Origin: Luteimonas gilva
GTDB taxonomy: Bacteria; Pseudomonadota; Gammaproteobacteria; Xanthomonadales; Xanthomonadaceae
Assembly: GCF_005239095.1 (NCBI RefSeq)
Contig: NZ_SZUA01000003.1
Span: 496,001-560,000 of the forward strand
Length of the DNA: 64,000 bases
Reading direction: 5' to 3'
Positions 25,203-33,570 of this stretch are shown here, piece by piece; the stretch's first letter is position 1; each line of letters starts with the position of its first letter. Under the pieces are notes generated by a model. The model saw only the letters and a list, made by a program, of their open reading frames with translations, was not told the origin of the DNA and ran no database searches. Made by a program: the position numbers and the translations under genes.

Positions 25203-25403
25203 ATGAAGATCCGCAACACCCTGATCGCGCTCGGCCTGGCCATGGCCGCCACCAGCGCGTTCGCCGCCACGCCGCAGCCGGCCGCGGCCGGCGCCAAGGC
25301 CAAGCCCGCGAAGCATTGCGTGCAGCGCAGCAAGATCGGCAAGTGCGAGAAGTGGTCCACCGACGCCAAGCAGGACGCCGCCAAGGCCGAGAAGAAGAGC
25401 TGA
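25203..25403 (+). CDS. Small secreted Lys/Ala-rich protein
   Basis: A 66-aa protein I do not recognise. A clear signal peptide MKIRNTLIALGLAMAATSAFAA would be cleaved near residue 22. The mature ~44 residues are basic (many Lys), with two Cys in KHCVQRSKIGKCEKW and the tail KAEKKS. It has its own GAAGGAG ribosome site (about 25189-25195). It may be periplasmic. It lies upstream of the response regulator with a 135-base gap, so it could be a target or sensor accessory, but that is speculation. Confidence 0.75.
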   Translation: MKIRNTLIALGLAMAATSAFAATPQPAAAGAKAKPAKHCVQRSKIGKCEKWSTDAKQDAAKAEKKS

Positions 25404-25538
25404 TCCGCAACCCGTCGATTCCTGAAGCAAAAACGAAATCCCCGTCGTTGAAGGCTTGAGCCCGTTCCTCCCTGCGGGCGCACCCCGCCGCCGCCCCCAG
25501 CGCCGGCGGGGTATTCTTTGCCCGAAACCGGAGTCGAC

Positions 25539-26213
25539 ATGCGCATCCTGCTCGTCGAAGACGACCCGCACACCGCCGGGTTCATCGCCAAAGGCCTGAA
25601 GGAAGACGGCCACGCCGTCGATCACGCCGACAACGGCAAGGACGGCTTGTTCCTGGCCACCACCGAGCCTTACGACGCCATCGTCCTGGACCGCATGCTG
25701 CCGCAGCTGGACGGCATGACCTTGTTGAAGACTTTGCGCGGCGCCGGCAATCGCGTGCCGACGTTGTTGCTCACCGCGCTCGGCGACGTCGAACAACGCG
25801 TCGAAGGCCTGCGTGCCGGCGCCGACGATTATCTGGTCAAGCCTTTCGCCTACGCCGAACTCAGCGCGCGCCTCGACGGCCTGGCGCGGCGCGGAACGGC
25901 GGCGTCGGCGGAACCGACCCGGCTGCGCGTGGAGGACCTGGAACTCGACCTGCTCAAGCGCAGCGCATCGCGCGACGGCAAGGCCATCGAATTGCAGCCG
26001 CGCGAATACCGCCTGCTTGAATACCTGATGCGGCAGGCCGGGCGCGTCGTCACCCGTACGATGCTGCTGGAAGCGGTCTGGGACTACCACTTCGATCCGC
26101 AGACCAACGTGATCGACGTGCACATCAGCCGCCTGCGGCAGAAGATCGACCACGGCTTCGCCGCGCCGCTGCTGCATACCGTGCGTGGCGCCGGTTACCG
26201 ATTGGGCTCGTGA
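25539..26213 (+). CDS. OmpR-family response regulator
   Basis: A 224-aa two-component regulator. The receiver domain has the acidic pair in LLVEDDPHTAGF, the phosphoacceptor Asp in YDAIVLDRMLPQLDG (about residue 51), Thr in LLLTALGD and Lys in DYLVKPFAYAEL. The C-terminal winged helix shows LQPREYRLLEYLMRQAGRVV and NVIDVHISRLRQKID with the usual wing GAGYRLGS. The ATG at 25539 was chosen over an upstream TTG because a GGAG lies just before it and the receiver domain starts there. Overlaps the kinase by 4 bases. Confidence 0.94.
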   Translation: MRILLVEDDPHTAGFIAKGLKEDGHAVDHADNGKDGLFLATTEPYDAIVLDRMLPQLDGMTLLKTLRGAGNRVPTLLLTALGDVEQRVEGLRAGADDYLVKPFAYAELSARLDGLARRGTAASAEPTRLRVEDLELDLLKRSASRDGKAIELQPREYRLLEYLMRQAGRVVTRTMLLEAVWDYHFDPQTNVIDVHISRLRQKIDHGFAAPLLHTVRGAGYRLGS

Positions 26214-27556
26214 GCGCGGCGCCGGCACGCTTGCTGTCGACCAGCGCGCGTTTGGCGCTGGCGGTCACCGTCTCCTTTCTCCTCGCTTTCGCCTTGCTCG
26301 GCGCAGGCGTCTATTACGCCGTGTCTACGCTGCTCACCGCCGATGCGCGCGAAGTGGTGCGCGCCGACGCGGCGGGCCTGGCCGACATCTATCGCGGCGC
26401 CGGGCGTGCGCCGTTGATCGCCGAATTGCGCGATCGGCTCGCCGCGCCGGACGATCCCGATGCGGTGTACGCGCTCGTCGACCGCGACGGCCGCGCGATC
26501 GTCGGCAGCGCGCCGCCCTTGTCCGTGCCGCGCAGCGCGGCGCCGCGTTGGATCGTGTTCCGCGACCGCGCCGACGGCGGCACCCGCGTGCTAGCCCGGC
26601 TGTCGCCGTTGGACGACGGCGAAACCCTGCTGACCGGTTTGCGCACGCGTTCGCAGGACGGTTTCCTGGCGATGATGCTGCGCACCGCGTTGATCGCCTT
26701 GCTGGTGGCGGCGGCGCTGGGCGCGCTGATCGGCTGGCTGACCGCGCGCTGGGTGTCGCGGCGATTGCAGAGTCTCGACTTGACCGCGGCGCGCGTCGGC
26801 GCGGGCGAACTGGCGCTGCGCGCGCGCCTGGACGGCAGCGACGACGCCTTCGACCGCCTCGCGCACCGCTTCAACGCCATGCTCGACCGCATCGAGGAAT
26901 TGCTCGGCGGCGTACGCCACGCCACCGACCACATCGCCCACGATCTGCGCACGCCGCTGACCCGGCTGCGCAATCGTTTGGACCAATTGCGCGAACGCGA
27001 AGCGCCCGCGCCCGAGCTGGACGCGGCCATCGCCGAAACCGATCAGCTGCTGCAATCCTTCGGCGCGCTATTGCGATTGGCTCGGATCGAAGCGCAGCCG
27101 CCGCTGCACGATGCGCCAGCGGTGGATCTGCAGGCGCTGGTCGGCGATGTGCTGGAGCTGTACGCGCCCAGCGCCGCCGAGCGCCGGATCGCGCTGCGCG
27201 ACGCGACCGAACCGGCCAGCGTGCGCGGCGATGCGGACCAACTGTTCCAATTGCTGGTGAACCTGGTCGACAACGCCGTCAAGTTCGCGCCCGCCGACAG
27301 CGAAGTCGAACTCACCTCGAGCGCATCCGGCGCGGAAGTGCGTTTGCAAGTCCGCGACCACGGCCCGGGCATCCCGGTCGCCGACCGGGAGCGCGTACTC
27401 GACCGCTTCGTCCGCTTGGAAACCCATCGCGGCTCGCCCGGCACCGGCCTGGGGCTGAGCCTGGTGCGGGCGATCGTGTTGCGCCACGAAGGGCGCATCG
27501 AGCTCTCGGACGCCGCGCCCGGCTTGCGGGTCTGCATCGCCCTGCCGCGAGCCTAG
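26210..27556 (+). CDS. Sensor histidine kinase
   Basis: A 448-aa partner of the upstream regulator. Two membrane segments (LAVTVSFLLAFALLGAGVYY near residue 20 and TALIALLVAAALGALIGWLT near 160) enclose a periplasmic sensor of about 110 residues. A HAMP region follows (SRRLQSLDLTAARVGAGELA). The phosphorylated His is in HIAHDLRTPLTRLRNRL, and the ATPase has the N box LLVNLVDNAVKFA and G boxes RDHGPGIP and GSPGTGLGLSLV. GTG start overlapping the regulator stop (translational coupling). The signal is unknown; the layout resembles QseC/PmrB-type kinases. Confidence 0.93.
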   Translation: MSAAPARLLSTSARLALAVTVSFLLAFALLGAGVYYAVSTLLTADAREVVRADAAGLADIYRGAGRAPLIAELRDRLAAPDDPDAVYALVDRDGRAIVGSAPPLSVPRSAAPRWIVFRDRADGGTRVLARLSPLDDGETLLTGLRTRSQDGFLAMMLRTALIALLVAAALGALIGWLTARWVSRRLQSLDLTAARVGAGELALRARLDGSDDAFDRLAHRFNAMLDRIEELLGGVRHATDHIAHDLRTPLTRLRNRLDQLREREAPAPELDAAIAETDQLLQSFGALLRLARIEAQPPLHDAPAVDLQALVGDVLELYAPSAAERRIALRDATEPASVRGDADQLFQLLVNLVDNAVKFAPADSEVELTSSASGAEVRLQVRDHGPGIPVADRERVLDRFVRLETHRGSPGTGLGLSLVRAIVLRHEGRIELSDAAPGLRVCIALPRA

Positions 27557-27618
27557 CCGCCGGATTGCCGGGCACGCAGCCGCCGGCTAGATTGCCGTCT
27601 CCACGACGCGCCGACGCC

Positions 27619-27984
27619 ATGTCCATCGCCCGCAAAATCCTGCCGCCGTTCGTCGGTCTCGTGTTGGGCGCACTGTGCGCCCTGCTGTCCGTGGCCGTCG
27701 CCGGCGGCGGCCATGGCTGGAATTCGGCACTCCCTTTCGGTCTGTGCGCGCTGCTGCTGTATCCCTCGGCTTTCGTCGGCGCGCAAACGCCCGATACGCG
27801 TCGAGAGCTGAACTCGGCCTTGCTGGTCGCGGCCGTCGCGCTCGACGCGTGGCTGGCGGTGCGCTCGCTGCAGGAAGGCCTGCACTATGTCGTGCCGGTG
27901 TGGCCGTTCGCCCTCGCCTGGCTCGCCCTTTGGTTCGGCTGGCAAGGGCTCGCCTTGCGGAGCTGGATCCGGGCGAAAAAATAG
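27619..27984 (+). CDS. Small hydrophobic membrane protein, unknown function
   Basis: A 121-aa protein with four likely membrane helices (PFVGLVLGALCALLSVAVAG, SALPFGLCALLLYPSAFVGA, ALLVAAVALDAWLAVRSL and WPFALAWLALWFGWQGLAL). A basic RTP-type loop and the tail RSWIRAKK fit a cytoplasmic C-terminus. The frame extends far upstream in the kinase gene as a shadow; the ATG at 27619 begins the first hydrophobic helix. It lies 62 bases after the kinase and 83 bases before trpG on the same strand. I recognise no family. Confidence 0.65.
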   Translation: MSIARKILPPFVGLVLGALCALLSVAVAGGGHGWNSALPFGLCALLLYPSAFVGAQTPDTRRELNSALLVAAVALDAWLAVRSLQEGLHYVVPVWPFALAWLALWFGWQGLALRSWIRAKK

Positions 27985-28067
27985 CTTTCCGCGTTGCCAT
28001 GGACACCGCCCGCCGCTAGATTGCTGGTCTTCCCCCGCACGCGGCATGGCCGCCGGAGCCGCGCCTC

Positions 28068-28646
28068 GTGCTGCTGATGATCGACAACTACGACAGCTTC
28101 ACCTACAACCTCGTGCAGTACCTGCAGGCGCTGGGGTCGGAGGTGAAGGTGGTGCGCAACGACGAGCTGTCGGTGGCGCAGATCGCCGCGCTGGAACCCG
28201 AGCGGATCGTGATTTCGCCCGGGCCTTGCACGCCGAACGAAGCGGGCGTGTCGCTGGACGTATTGCGCGAACTGGGTCCGCGCACGCCGATCCTGGGCGT
28301 GTGCCTGGGCCACCAGAGTTTGGGGCAGGCTTACGGCGGCCACGTGATCCGCGCCGGAAAGATCATGCACGGCAAGACCTCGCGCATCCGCCACGAAGGC
28401 AAAGGCGTGTTCGCGGGCTTGCCGGACGGCTACGAAGCGACGCGCTACCACTCGCTGGTCGTCGAAAAGGATTCGCTGCCCGATTGCCTGGAAGTGACCG
28501 CCTGGACCGAAAACGAGGACGGCACGGTCGAGGAGATCATGGGCCTGCGCCACCGCGAACATCCGGTGGAGGGCGTGCAGTTCCATCCGGAGTCGATCTT
28601 GACCGAGCATGGGCATGCGTTGCTGAAGAATTTCCTCGAGCGATGA
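28068..28646 (+). CDS. trpG: Anthranilate synthase component II (glutamine amidotransferase)
   Basis: A 192-aa class I glutaminase that supplies ammonia to TrpE; it may also serve aminodeoxychorismate synthase (PabA role). Motifs: [20 protein letters not shown] at the N-terminus, [14 protein letters not shown], the catalytic Cys in [15 protein letters not shown] (about residue 79) and the His-Glu pair in [17 protein letters not shown] start at 28068. In this window it is 3.1 kb from trpE but only 1 kb from trpD. Confidence 0.96.
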   Translation: MLLMIDNYDSFTYNLVQYLQALGSEVKVVRNDELSVAQIAALEPERIVISPGPCTPNEAGVSLDVLRELGPRTPILGVCLGHQSLGQAYGGHVIRAGKIMHGKTSRIRHEGKGVFAGLPDGYEATRYHSLVVEKDSLPDCLEVTAWTENEDGTVEEIMGLRHREHPVEGVQFHPESILTEHGHALLKNFLER

Positions 28647-28658
28647 TCTCCAAGGCCG

Positions 28659-28685
28659 TCATCCCGGCGAAAGCCGGGATCCAGA
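28659..28685. repeat. GTCATCCCGGC/GCCGGGATCCAG repeat (short)
   Basis: Inverted repeat with stem ATCCCGGC-GAAA-GCCGGGAT, a common small palindrome in this genome. Other copies begin at 40371 and 50571, and diverged forms at 40249 and 58829. Confidence 0.75.
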
Positions 28686-28704
28686 GCCGTCTGCCAATCT
28701 TCCA

Positions 28705-29055
28705 ATGACCGATCTCCCTTGCCCAGCATGCGGTTTTATGACGCTCGAAGGCGCTTATGGGTCGTACGCACTTTGCCGTCTATGCGATTGGGAAGATGAT
28801 GGCGTGCAATTGGCTAACCCGACATCGGATGGCGGCGCCAACAGCGAGTCTCTGGCGCAGGCTCAGACATCAGCCCTTGCCAAATTCCCGCTGCAGGTCG
28901 AGATTGTGCAAGGATTTCGACGCGGAACTCATTGGCGTCCGTTGTCCGATATCGAGATAACGGCGTATGACGCGCTGCGGATGAAGAGTCATTGGCACAC
29001 AAGGGCGATCCTAGAAGAGCGCCAAGCCTATTGGTTCTCGGAACGGCGCGAGTAA
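28705..29055 (+). CDS. CPCC-type cysteine-rich protein
   Basis: A 116-aa protein matching the bacterial cysteine-rich CPCC family: PCPACGFMTLEGAYGSYALC, RLCDWEDDGVQLANPTSDGG and ANSESLAQAQ. Two CxxC pairs (Cys6-Cys9 and about Cys25-Cys28) probably bind one zinc. Function of the family is unknown; members are often found near toxin-immunity or metabolic genes. Here it sits between trpG and trpD with a base composition (lower GC, codons such as TTA-like and AAT) somewhat unlike its neighbours, suggesting a later insertion. Confidence 0.8.
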   Translation: MTDLPCPACGFMTLEGAYGSYALCRLCDWEDDGVQLANPTSDGGANSESLAQAQTSALAKFPLQVEIVQGFRRGTHWRPLSDIEITAYDALRMKSHWHTRAILEERQAYWFSERRE

Positions 29056-29088
29056 GGCTTCGGACGACAGCGAACGAGAACGAAACGA

Positions 29089-30114
29089 ATGCCCATCACC
29101 CCGCAACAAGCCCTGCAGCGCACGATCGAGCATCGCGAGATCTTCTTCGACGAGATGGTCGAGCTGATGCGCCAGATCATGCGCGGCGAGGTCTCGCCGA
29201 GCATGACCGCAGCGATCCTCACCGGTTTGCGGGTGAAGAAGGAAACGGTGGACGAGATCGCCGGCGCGGCCACGGTGTTGCGCGAGTTCGCGCTGCCGGT
29301 GCCGGTTGCGGACCGGACCAACCTGATCGACATCGTCGGCACCGGCGGCGACGGCGCGCACACCTTCAACATCTCCACTGCGTCGATCTTCGTGGTCGCC
29401 GCGGCCGGCGCGCGGGTGGCCAAGCACGGCAACCGCAGCGTCTCCTCGAAATCCGGCAGCGCGGACGTGCTGGAGGCGCTGGGCGCGAACATCGAATTGC
29501 GGCCGGAACAAGTGGCGCAGTGCATCGCCGACTGCGGGATCGGCTTCATGTTCGCGCCGATCCACCATCCGGCGATGAAAGTGGTCGCGCCGGTGCGCAA
29601 GGAAATGGGCGTGCGGACGCTGTTCAACATCCTGGGCCCGCTGACCAATCCGGCCGGAGCGCCGAACATCCTGATGGGCGTGTTCCACCCGGACCTGGTC
29701 GGCATCCAGGTGCGCGTGCTGCAGGCGCTGGGCGCGCAGCGGGCGATGGTGGTCTGGGGCCGCGACGGCATGGACGAACTGTCGCTGGGCGCGGCCACCC
29801 TGGTCGGCGAACTGCGCGACGGGGCGGTGCGCGAATACGAAGTGCACCCCGAGGATTTCGGCATCGCGATGGCCGCCAGCCGCAATCTGCGGGTGGCCGA
29901 TGCGGCCGAGTCGAAGACGATGCTGCTCGGCGCGCTGGGCAACGAACCCGGACTGCCGCTGGAAATCGTGGCGCTGAACGCCGGCGCGGCCTTGTATGCG
30001 GCGGGCGTGGCGGATTCGATCGAAGCCGGCATCGCGAAGGCTCGCGAGGCGATCGCCTCCGGCGCGGCGATGGCGAAGTTGCGCGAATTCGTCGAGACCA
30101 CCCGGCGCCTGTAG
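29089..30114 (+). CDS. trpD: Anthranilate phosphoribosyltransferase
   Basis: A 341-aa enzyme attaching PRPP ribose-phosphate to anthranilate. Motifs: [20 protein letters not shown] (PRPP site), [56 protein letters not shown] and [11 protein letters not shown]. Length matches the family. The stop codon TAG (30112-30114) is the TAG of the GTAG that opens the repeat at 30111, so the repeat has captured the gene's 3' end. The C-terminus ([11 protein letters not shown]) still looks complete. Confidence 0.97.
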   Translation: MPITPQQALQRTIEHREIFFDEMVELMRQIMRGEVSPSMTAAILTGLRVKKETVDEIAGAATVLREFALPVPVADRTNLIDIVGTGGDGAHTFNISTASIFVVAAAGARVAKHGNRSVSSKSGSADVLEALGANIELRPEQVAQCIADCGIGFMFAPIHHPAMKVVAPVRKEMGVRTLFNILGPLTNPAGAPNILMGVFHPDLVGIQVRVLQALGAQRAMVVWGRDGMDELSLGAATLVGELRDGAVREYEVHPEDFGIAMAASRNLRVADAAESKTMLLGALGNEPGLPLEIVALNAGAALYAAGVADSIEAGIAKAREAIASGAAMAKLREFVETTRRL

Positions 30115-30186
30115 CCCGGGTAAGCGCAGCGCACCTGGGACCACGACGCGACGGAACCCCGGGTGCGCTGCGCTTACCCGGGCTAC
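30111..30186. repeat. GTAG repeat, CCCGGGTAAGCGCAGCGCAC family (copy 2)
   Basis: Inverted arms 30111-30136 and about 30161-30186, with one mismatch (ACCTGGG in the left arm). It gives trpD its stop codon and fills most of the gap before the next gene. Confidence 0.87.
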
Positions 30187-30223
30187 GCTCAAGAAAACCG
30201 CGCGAAGCCGTAGAATTGCGCTC

Positions 30224-30604
30224 ATGACCGACTCTTTCGCCCAACTCCCGCCGCCGCCTTATTACGCGGTGGTCTTCAGCTCGCAACGCCGCGAAGGCGA
30301 TAACGGCTACGGCGCCGCGTCCGACCGCATGGTCGAGTTGGCGCAACAGCAGCCCGGCTTCTTGGGCATGGAATCGGTCCGCGGCGAGGACGGTTTCGGC
30401 ATCACCGTCGCCTACTGGGAAAGCGAGGAGGCGATCAAGGCCTGGCGCTTGCACGTCGAGCACACCGCGGCGCGCGAGCAGGGCCGGGCGCAGTGGTACC
30501 GGCATTTCGAATTGCGCATCGCCAAGGTGGAGCGCGCCTACGGCTGGGATTTGGCCACCGGCTACCGCCGTCCGCCGGATGCGAAATCGGACGCCGCGGC
30601 ATGA
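30224..30604 (+). CDS. Antibiotic biosynthesis monooxygenase (ABM)-like protein
   Basis: A 126-aa ferredoxin-like dimeric barrel protein of the ABM family: [60 protein letters not shown] and [20 protein letters not shown]. Members are cofactor-free monooxygenases or heme/quinone handling proteins; the exact reaction is unclear. ATG at 30224 was chosen over upstream in-frame codons inside the repeat. Its stop overlaps the trpC ATG (ATGA), so the two genes are translationally coupled, which is curious for a biosynthetic gene. Confidence 0.85.
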   Translation: MTDSFAQLPPPPYYAVVFSSQRREGDNGYGAASDRMVELAQQQPGFLGMESVRGEDGFGITVAYWESEEAIKAWRLHVEHTAAREQGRAQWYRHFELRIAKVERAYGWDLATGYRRPPDAKSDAAA

Positions 30605-31410
30605 ACGCGGCGCAACGTCCCGACGTGCTGCAGAAAATCCTGCAACGCAAGGCGGAAGAAGTCGCCGAGCGTTCGGCGCGGCGATCGCTCGACGAGATCA
30701 AGGCGATGGCGGCCGACGGGCCGCCGGTGCGCGGTTTCGCCGCGGCGATCGAAGCGAAGATCGCCGCCGGCCATCCGGCGGTGATCGCCGAAGTCAAAAA
30801 GGCCAGCCCGTCCAAGGGCGTGATCCGCGCCGATTTCGACCCGGCCGCGATCGCGCGCAGCTACGAAGCCGGCGGCGCGGCCTGCTTGTCGGTGCTGACC
30901 GACGTCGATTTCTTCCAGGGCGCCGACGACTACCTGCGCCAGGCGCGCGAGGCCTGTGCGCTGCCGGCGCTGCGCAAGGACTTCGCCATCGATCCCTGGC
31001 AGGTCTACGAAGCGCGCGCGCTCGGCGCCGATTGCGTCCTGCTGATCGTCGCCGCGTTGGACGATGCACGTTTGGCCGCATTGTCCGATCTCGCCCTGGC
31101 GCTGGGCATGGACGTGCTGGTCGAAGTGCACGACATGGACGAATTGGAGCGCGCCCTGCAGGTGCCGGCGCCCTTGCTGGGCATCAACAACCGCAGCCTG
31201 CGCAGCTTCGAGGTCAGTCTCGACACCACCTTGTCGCTGAAGCACGCCGTGCCCGGCGATCGCCGCTTGGTCACCGAAAGCGGCATCGCCACGGCCGACG
31301 ACGTGCGCAAAATGCGCGGCGCGGGCGTCGACGCCTTCCTGGTCGGCGAGAGCTTCATGCGCGAACGCGATCCGGGCGCGGCGCTGCAGCGGTTGTTCTT
31401 CGCCGCATGA
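30601..31410 (+). CDS. trpC: Indole-3-glycerol phosphate synthase
   Basis: A 269-aa TIM-barrel enzyme closing the indole ring in tryptophan synthesis. Motifs: [20 protein letters not shown] (catalytic Lys and substrate loop), [68 protein letters not shown] and [13 protein letters not shown]. Stand-alone TrpC, not fused to TrpF. Starts on the ABM stop and its own stop overlaps the HAD phosphatase start (ATGA), making a tight three-gene unit. Confidence 0.97.
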   Translation: MNAAQRPDVLQKILQRKAEEVAERSARRSLDEIKAMAADGPPVRGFAAAIEAKIAAGHPAVIAEVKKASPSKGVIRADFDPAAIARSYEAGGAACLSVLTDVDFFQGADDYLRQAREACALPALRKDFAIDPWQVYEARALGADCVLLIVAALDDARLAALSDLALALGMDVLVEVHDMDELERALQVPAPLLGINNRSLRSFEVSLDTTLSLKHAVPGDRRLVTESGIATADDVRKMRGAGVDAFLVGESFMRERDPGAALQRLFFAA

Positions 31411-32135
31411 GCGCGTTCGGCGAAACCGCGGTGCCGTACCGGCCGCTGGTGGTATTCGATTTCGACCACACTTTGTACGACGGCGATTCCGGCGGCCATT
31501 TGGTGGCCTGGCTGATCCGCCGCCATCCGTTGCGCAAGCTCGCGGCGCTGCTCGCCGCGCCGCTGCTGTTGCCGATGATCGCCTGGTTGCCGACGCGGCG
31601 CCGCGGCATCTCCGGATTCTTGTGGATCGGCACGTTCGGCCTGCATCGGCGCCGCGATTTCGACGCCTTGATCGACGAATACGTGCAAGCCGACGCCAAG
31701 CGCATCCGCGCCCGCTTGTTGCCGACGGCGCTGGAAGTGCTGCACAAGCACCGCATCCGCGGCGACCGCGTCGTGATCGCCACCGGCGCGCCGCCGGAGT
31801 TGGCGCGCGCGATCCTGGATTTCGTCGCGCACGAGGACCTGCCCGTGATCGGCAGCCTCGGCAAGCCCTTCCTGGGCGGCCTGATCACCGCCCAGCACTG
31901 CCACGCGCAGAACAAGGTGCGGATGATCTGGGACGCCGGCTACGACCAGGTCGCCGTCGCCTACAGCGACAGCCGCGCCGATTTGCCGTTGCTGCGCATC
32001 GCCAAGCGGCCGGTGGTGGTGAATCCGAAGGCGGGCGCCGTGAATACGTTCCGGCGCGTGTTGCCGCCGGAGACGCCGATCCTCAATTGGGGCTGCCGCG
32101 ATCGCGCGGGCCAACCGGCGACCGGGATTCCCTGA
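31407..32135 (+). CDS. HAD-superfamily (SerB-like, HAD-IB) phosphatase
   Basis: A 242-aa hydrolase. The nucleophile motif is [15 protein letters not shown] (Asp-x-Asp, about residues 18-20), motif II is [12 protein letters not shown], and the acidic motif is [15 protein letters not shown] basic, hydrophobic region at about residues 45-75 ([20 protein letters not shown]) may contact the membrane, as in HAD-IB proteins linked to lipid or phosphoserine phosphatase activity. Coupled to trpC. Substrate unknown; it is not a dedicated Trp enzyme in known pathways. Confidence 0.85.
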   Translation: MSAFGETAVPYRPLVVFDFDHTLYDGDSGGHLVAWLIRRHPLRKLAALLAAPLLLPMIAWLPTRRRGISGFLWIGTFGLHRRRDFDALIDEYVQADAKRIRARLLPTALEVLHKHRIRGDRVVIATGAPPELARAILDFVAHEDLPVIGSLGKPFLGGLITAQHCHAQNKVRMIWDAGYDQVAVAYSDSRADLPLLRIAKRPVVVNPKAGAVNTFRRVLPPETPILNWGCRDRAGQPATGIP

Positions 32136-32149
32136 TGAAATCGCCGAAC

Positions 32150-32258
32150 GTAGGCTGGGTTGGCTACATCAACCCAGCATTGCGGTCTCCCGCTTCGCCT
32201 GGATATCGCCGCAATTGAACCCGTGCGGCGCTGGGTTGGTGAAGCCAACCCAGCCTAC
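32150..32258. repeat. GTAGGCTGGGTTGG repeat pair
   Basis: GTAGGCTGGGTTGGCTACATC, a centre of about 65 bases, then GGTGAAGCCAACCCAGCCTAC in inverted orientation. Arms also contain a smaller AACCCAGC/GCTGGGTT pair. It lies between the HAD gene and the convergent GNAT gene. Confidence 0.82.
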
Positions 32259-32268
32259 GATTCTGGAA

Positions 32269-32736
32269 TTACGCGTCGCCGAGGCGCTTGATGAAGCGCA
32301 GCGTGCCGTCGCTATAACCGCAAGCCTTGTAGAAGGCGTGCGCATCGGCGCGCTGCGAACCGCTGGTCAGCTCGATCCGGGCCGCGCCGGCGGCGCGCGC
32401 GCGGCGCTCGGCTTCGCGCAGCAATTGGCGGCCCAGGCCGCGGCCCTGCGCCGAGGTGCTCACCACCAACGCCGTGATCCGGCAGGTGGTGGTGTCCAGC
32501 GGCAGGTAGTACATGAAGTCCAGTGCGATCAGCCCGCAGACCTCGCCGTCGCAACGCGCCACGACCAGCGCCTGGCGGTCGTTGTCGACGATGGCGGCGA
32601 TGCGCTGGGCCGCGTCCTGCGCGTCGCAGGGATAGCCCAGCTCCGACAGCAGCGCGGCGACGTCGTCGGCGTCGATCCGGGAAGCGCTGCGCAGGTCGGC
32701 ATCCGGCAGTTTCCCCCGGGGGCCGAAGATCGCCAT
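32269..32736 (-). CDS. GNAT family N-acetyltransferase
   Basis: A 155-aa acetyl-CoA-dependent acetyltransferase. The acetyl-CoA loop is VVSTSAQGRGLGRQLLREAE (Q-x-x-G-x-G motif), followed by GAARIELTSGSQRADAHAFY and KACGYSDGTLRFIKRL, where YxxCGY is the usual C-terminal signature. Substrate unknown. It starts 4 bases downstream of the clp stop on the minus strand, so it is probably transcribed with clp. Confidence 0.9.
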   Translation of the reverse strand: MAIFGPRGKLPDADLRSASRIDADDVAALLSELGYPCDAQDAAQRIAAIVDNDRQALVVARCDGEVCGLIALDFMYYLPLDTTTCRITALVVSTSAQGRGLGRQLLREAERRARAAGAARIELTSGSQRADAHAFYKACGYSDGTLRFIKRLGDA

Positions 32737-32740
32737 CGGC

Positions 32741-33427
32741 TCAGCGGGTTCCGTACAGCACGACGGTCTTGCCGCGCGCGTGCAGTTTGCCGTCCAGCTG
32801 CAGCTTCTTCAGCACGCGGCCGGCCATTTCGCGCGAGCAGCCGACCAGGCGCGCCAGCTCCTGTCGCGACACGCGCAGTTGCGTGCCTTGCGGATGGCTC
32901 ATCGCCTCCGGTTCGCGGGCCAGGTCGTGCAAAGTGCGGATGATGCGGTCGCTGACGTCCAGGAAGGCCAGGCGCCCGGCCTTGCGGCTGGTGTCCAGCA
33001 AGCGCCGCGACAGCTGCTTGCCGATCGCGAACATCAGCTTGGCCGCGTCCTGCTGCAGCGGGCCGCCGATCAGCTGGAACAGGCGCTCGTAGCTGATTTC
33101 GGCCAGTTCGCATTGCGTGCGGGTGCGCAGCATCACTTCGCGCTGATCGGATTCGATGAACAGGCCCATCTCGCCGACGAACTCGCCGGTGCCGAAATAG
33201 CCCAGCACCAGTTCGCGGTCGTCGTCTTCGGTGATGATGCTGACCGAACCGTTGACCACGTAATACATGGTTCCGGCCGGATCGCCGGGCCGGAACACCT
33301 CCGTTCGGGAGGGATAACGGCGCAGATGGCAATGGGCGAGGAAGCGCTCTAGGGCGGCCGCATCCAGCTGAAGAGGGCTGGTCGGCTGCCGCATCGTCGG
33401 GTACGAGAGTGCGGGGGGCTGGTTCAT
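32741..33427 (-). CDS. clp: CRP-like global regulator Clp
   Basis: A 228-aa member of the CRP/FNR family that in xanthomonads senses cyclic di-GMP and controls virulence and secreted enzymes. The cyclic-nucleotide fold has RRYPSRTEVFRPGDPAGTMY, VLGYFGTGEFVGEMGLFIES and ELAEISYERLFQL; the helix-turn-helix is LRVSRQELARLVGCSREMAG, ending RVLKKLQLDGKLHARGKTVV. The track frame starts 33 codons earlier, but the ATG at 33427 gives the length and alignment of known Clp proteins, so I chose it. Divergent from speD across a palindrome-rich region. Confidence 0.95.
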   Translation of the reverse strand: MNQPPALSYPTMRQPTSPLQLDAAALERFLAHCHLRRYPSRTEVFRPGDPAGTMYYVVNGSVSIITEDDDRELVLGYFGTGEFVGEMGLFIESDQREVMLRTRTQCELAEISYERLFQLIGGPLQQDAAKLMFAIGKQLSRRLLDTSRKAGRLAFLDVSDRIIRTLHDLAREPEAMSHPQGTQLRVSRQELARLVGCSREMAGRVLKKLQLDGKLHARGKTVVLYGTR

Positions 33428-33475
33428 GGCGGGGACAGGTCGGTGAAGACCGCAGCTTAGGGCCTGAATCCGCGC

Positions 33476-33524
33476 GCGGCAAACCCTATGCCCGGCGCGA
33501 TATCGCGAATGAGCGGTTTGCCGC
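33476..33524. promoter_or_regulatory. Nested palindromes in the clp-speD divergent region
   Basis: GCGGCAAACC (33476-33485) is the exact inverse of GGTTTGCCGC (33515-33524), and between them lies the perfect palindrome CGCGATATCGCG (33496-33507); the two are almost concentric. It is followed by CATAAT (33524-33529), a possible -10 for speD. No TGTGA-N6-TCACA CRP/Clp site is seen. Confidence 0.5.
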
Positions 33525-33570
33525 ATAATCGCGCCCTTCTTCGCCAGCCCTGACCGGGGGGACGACCGCC

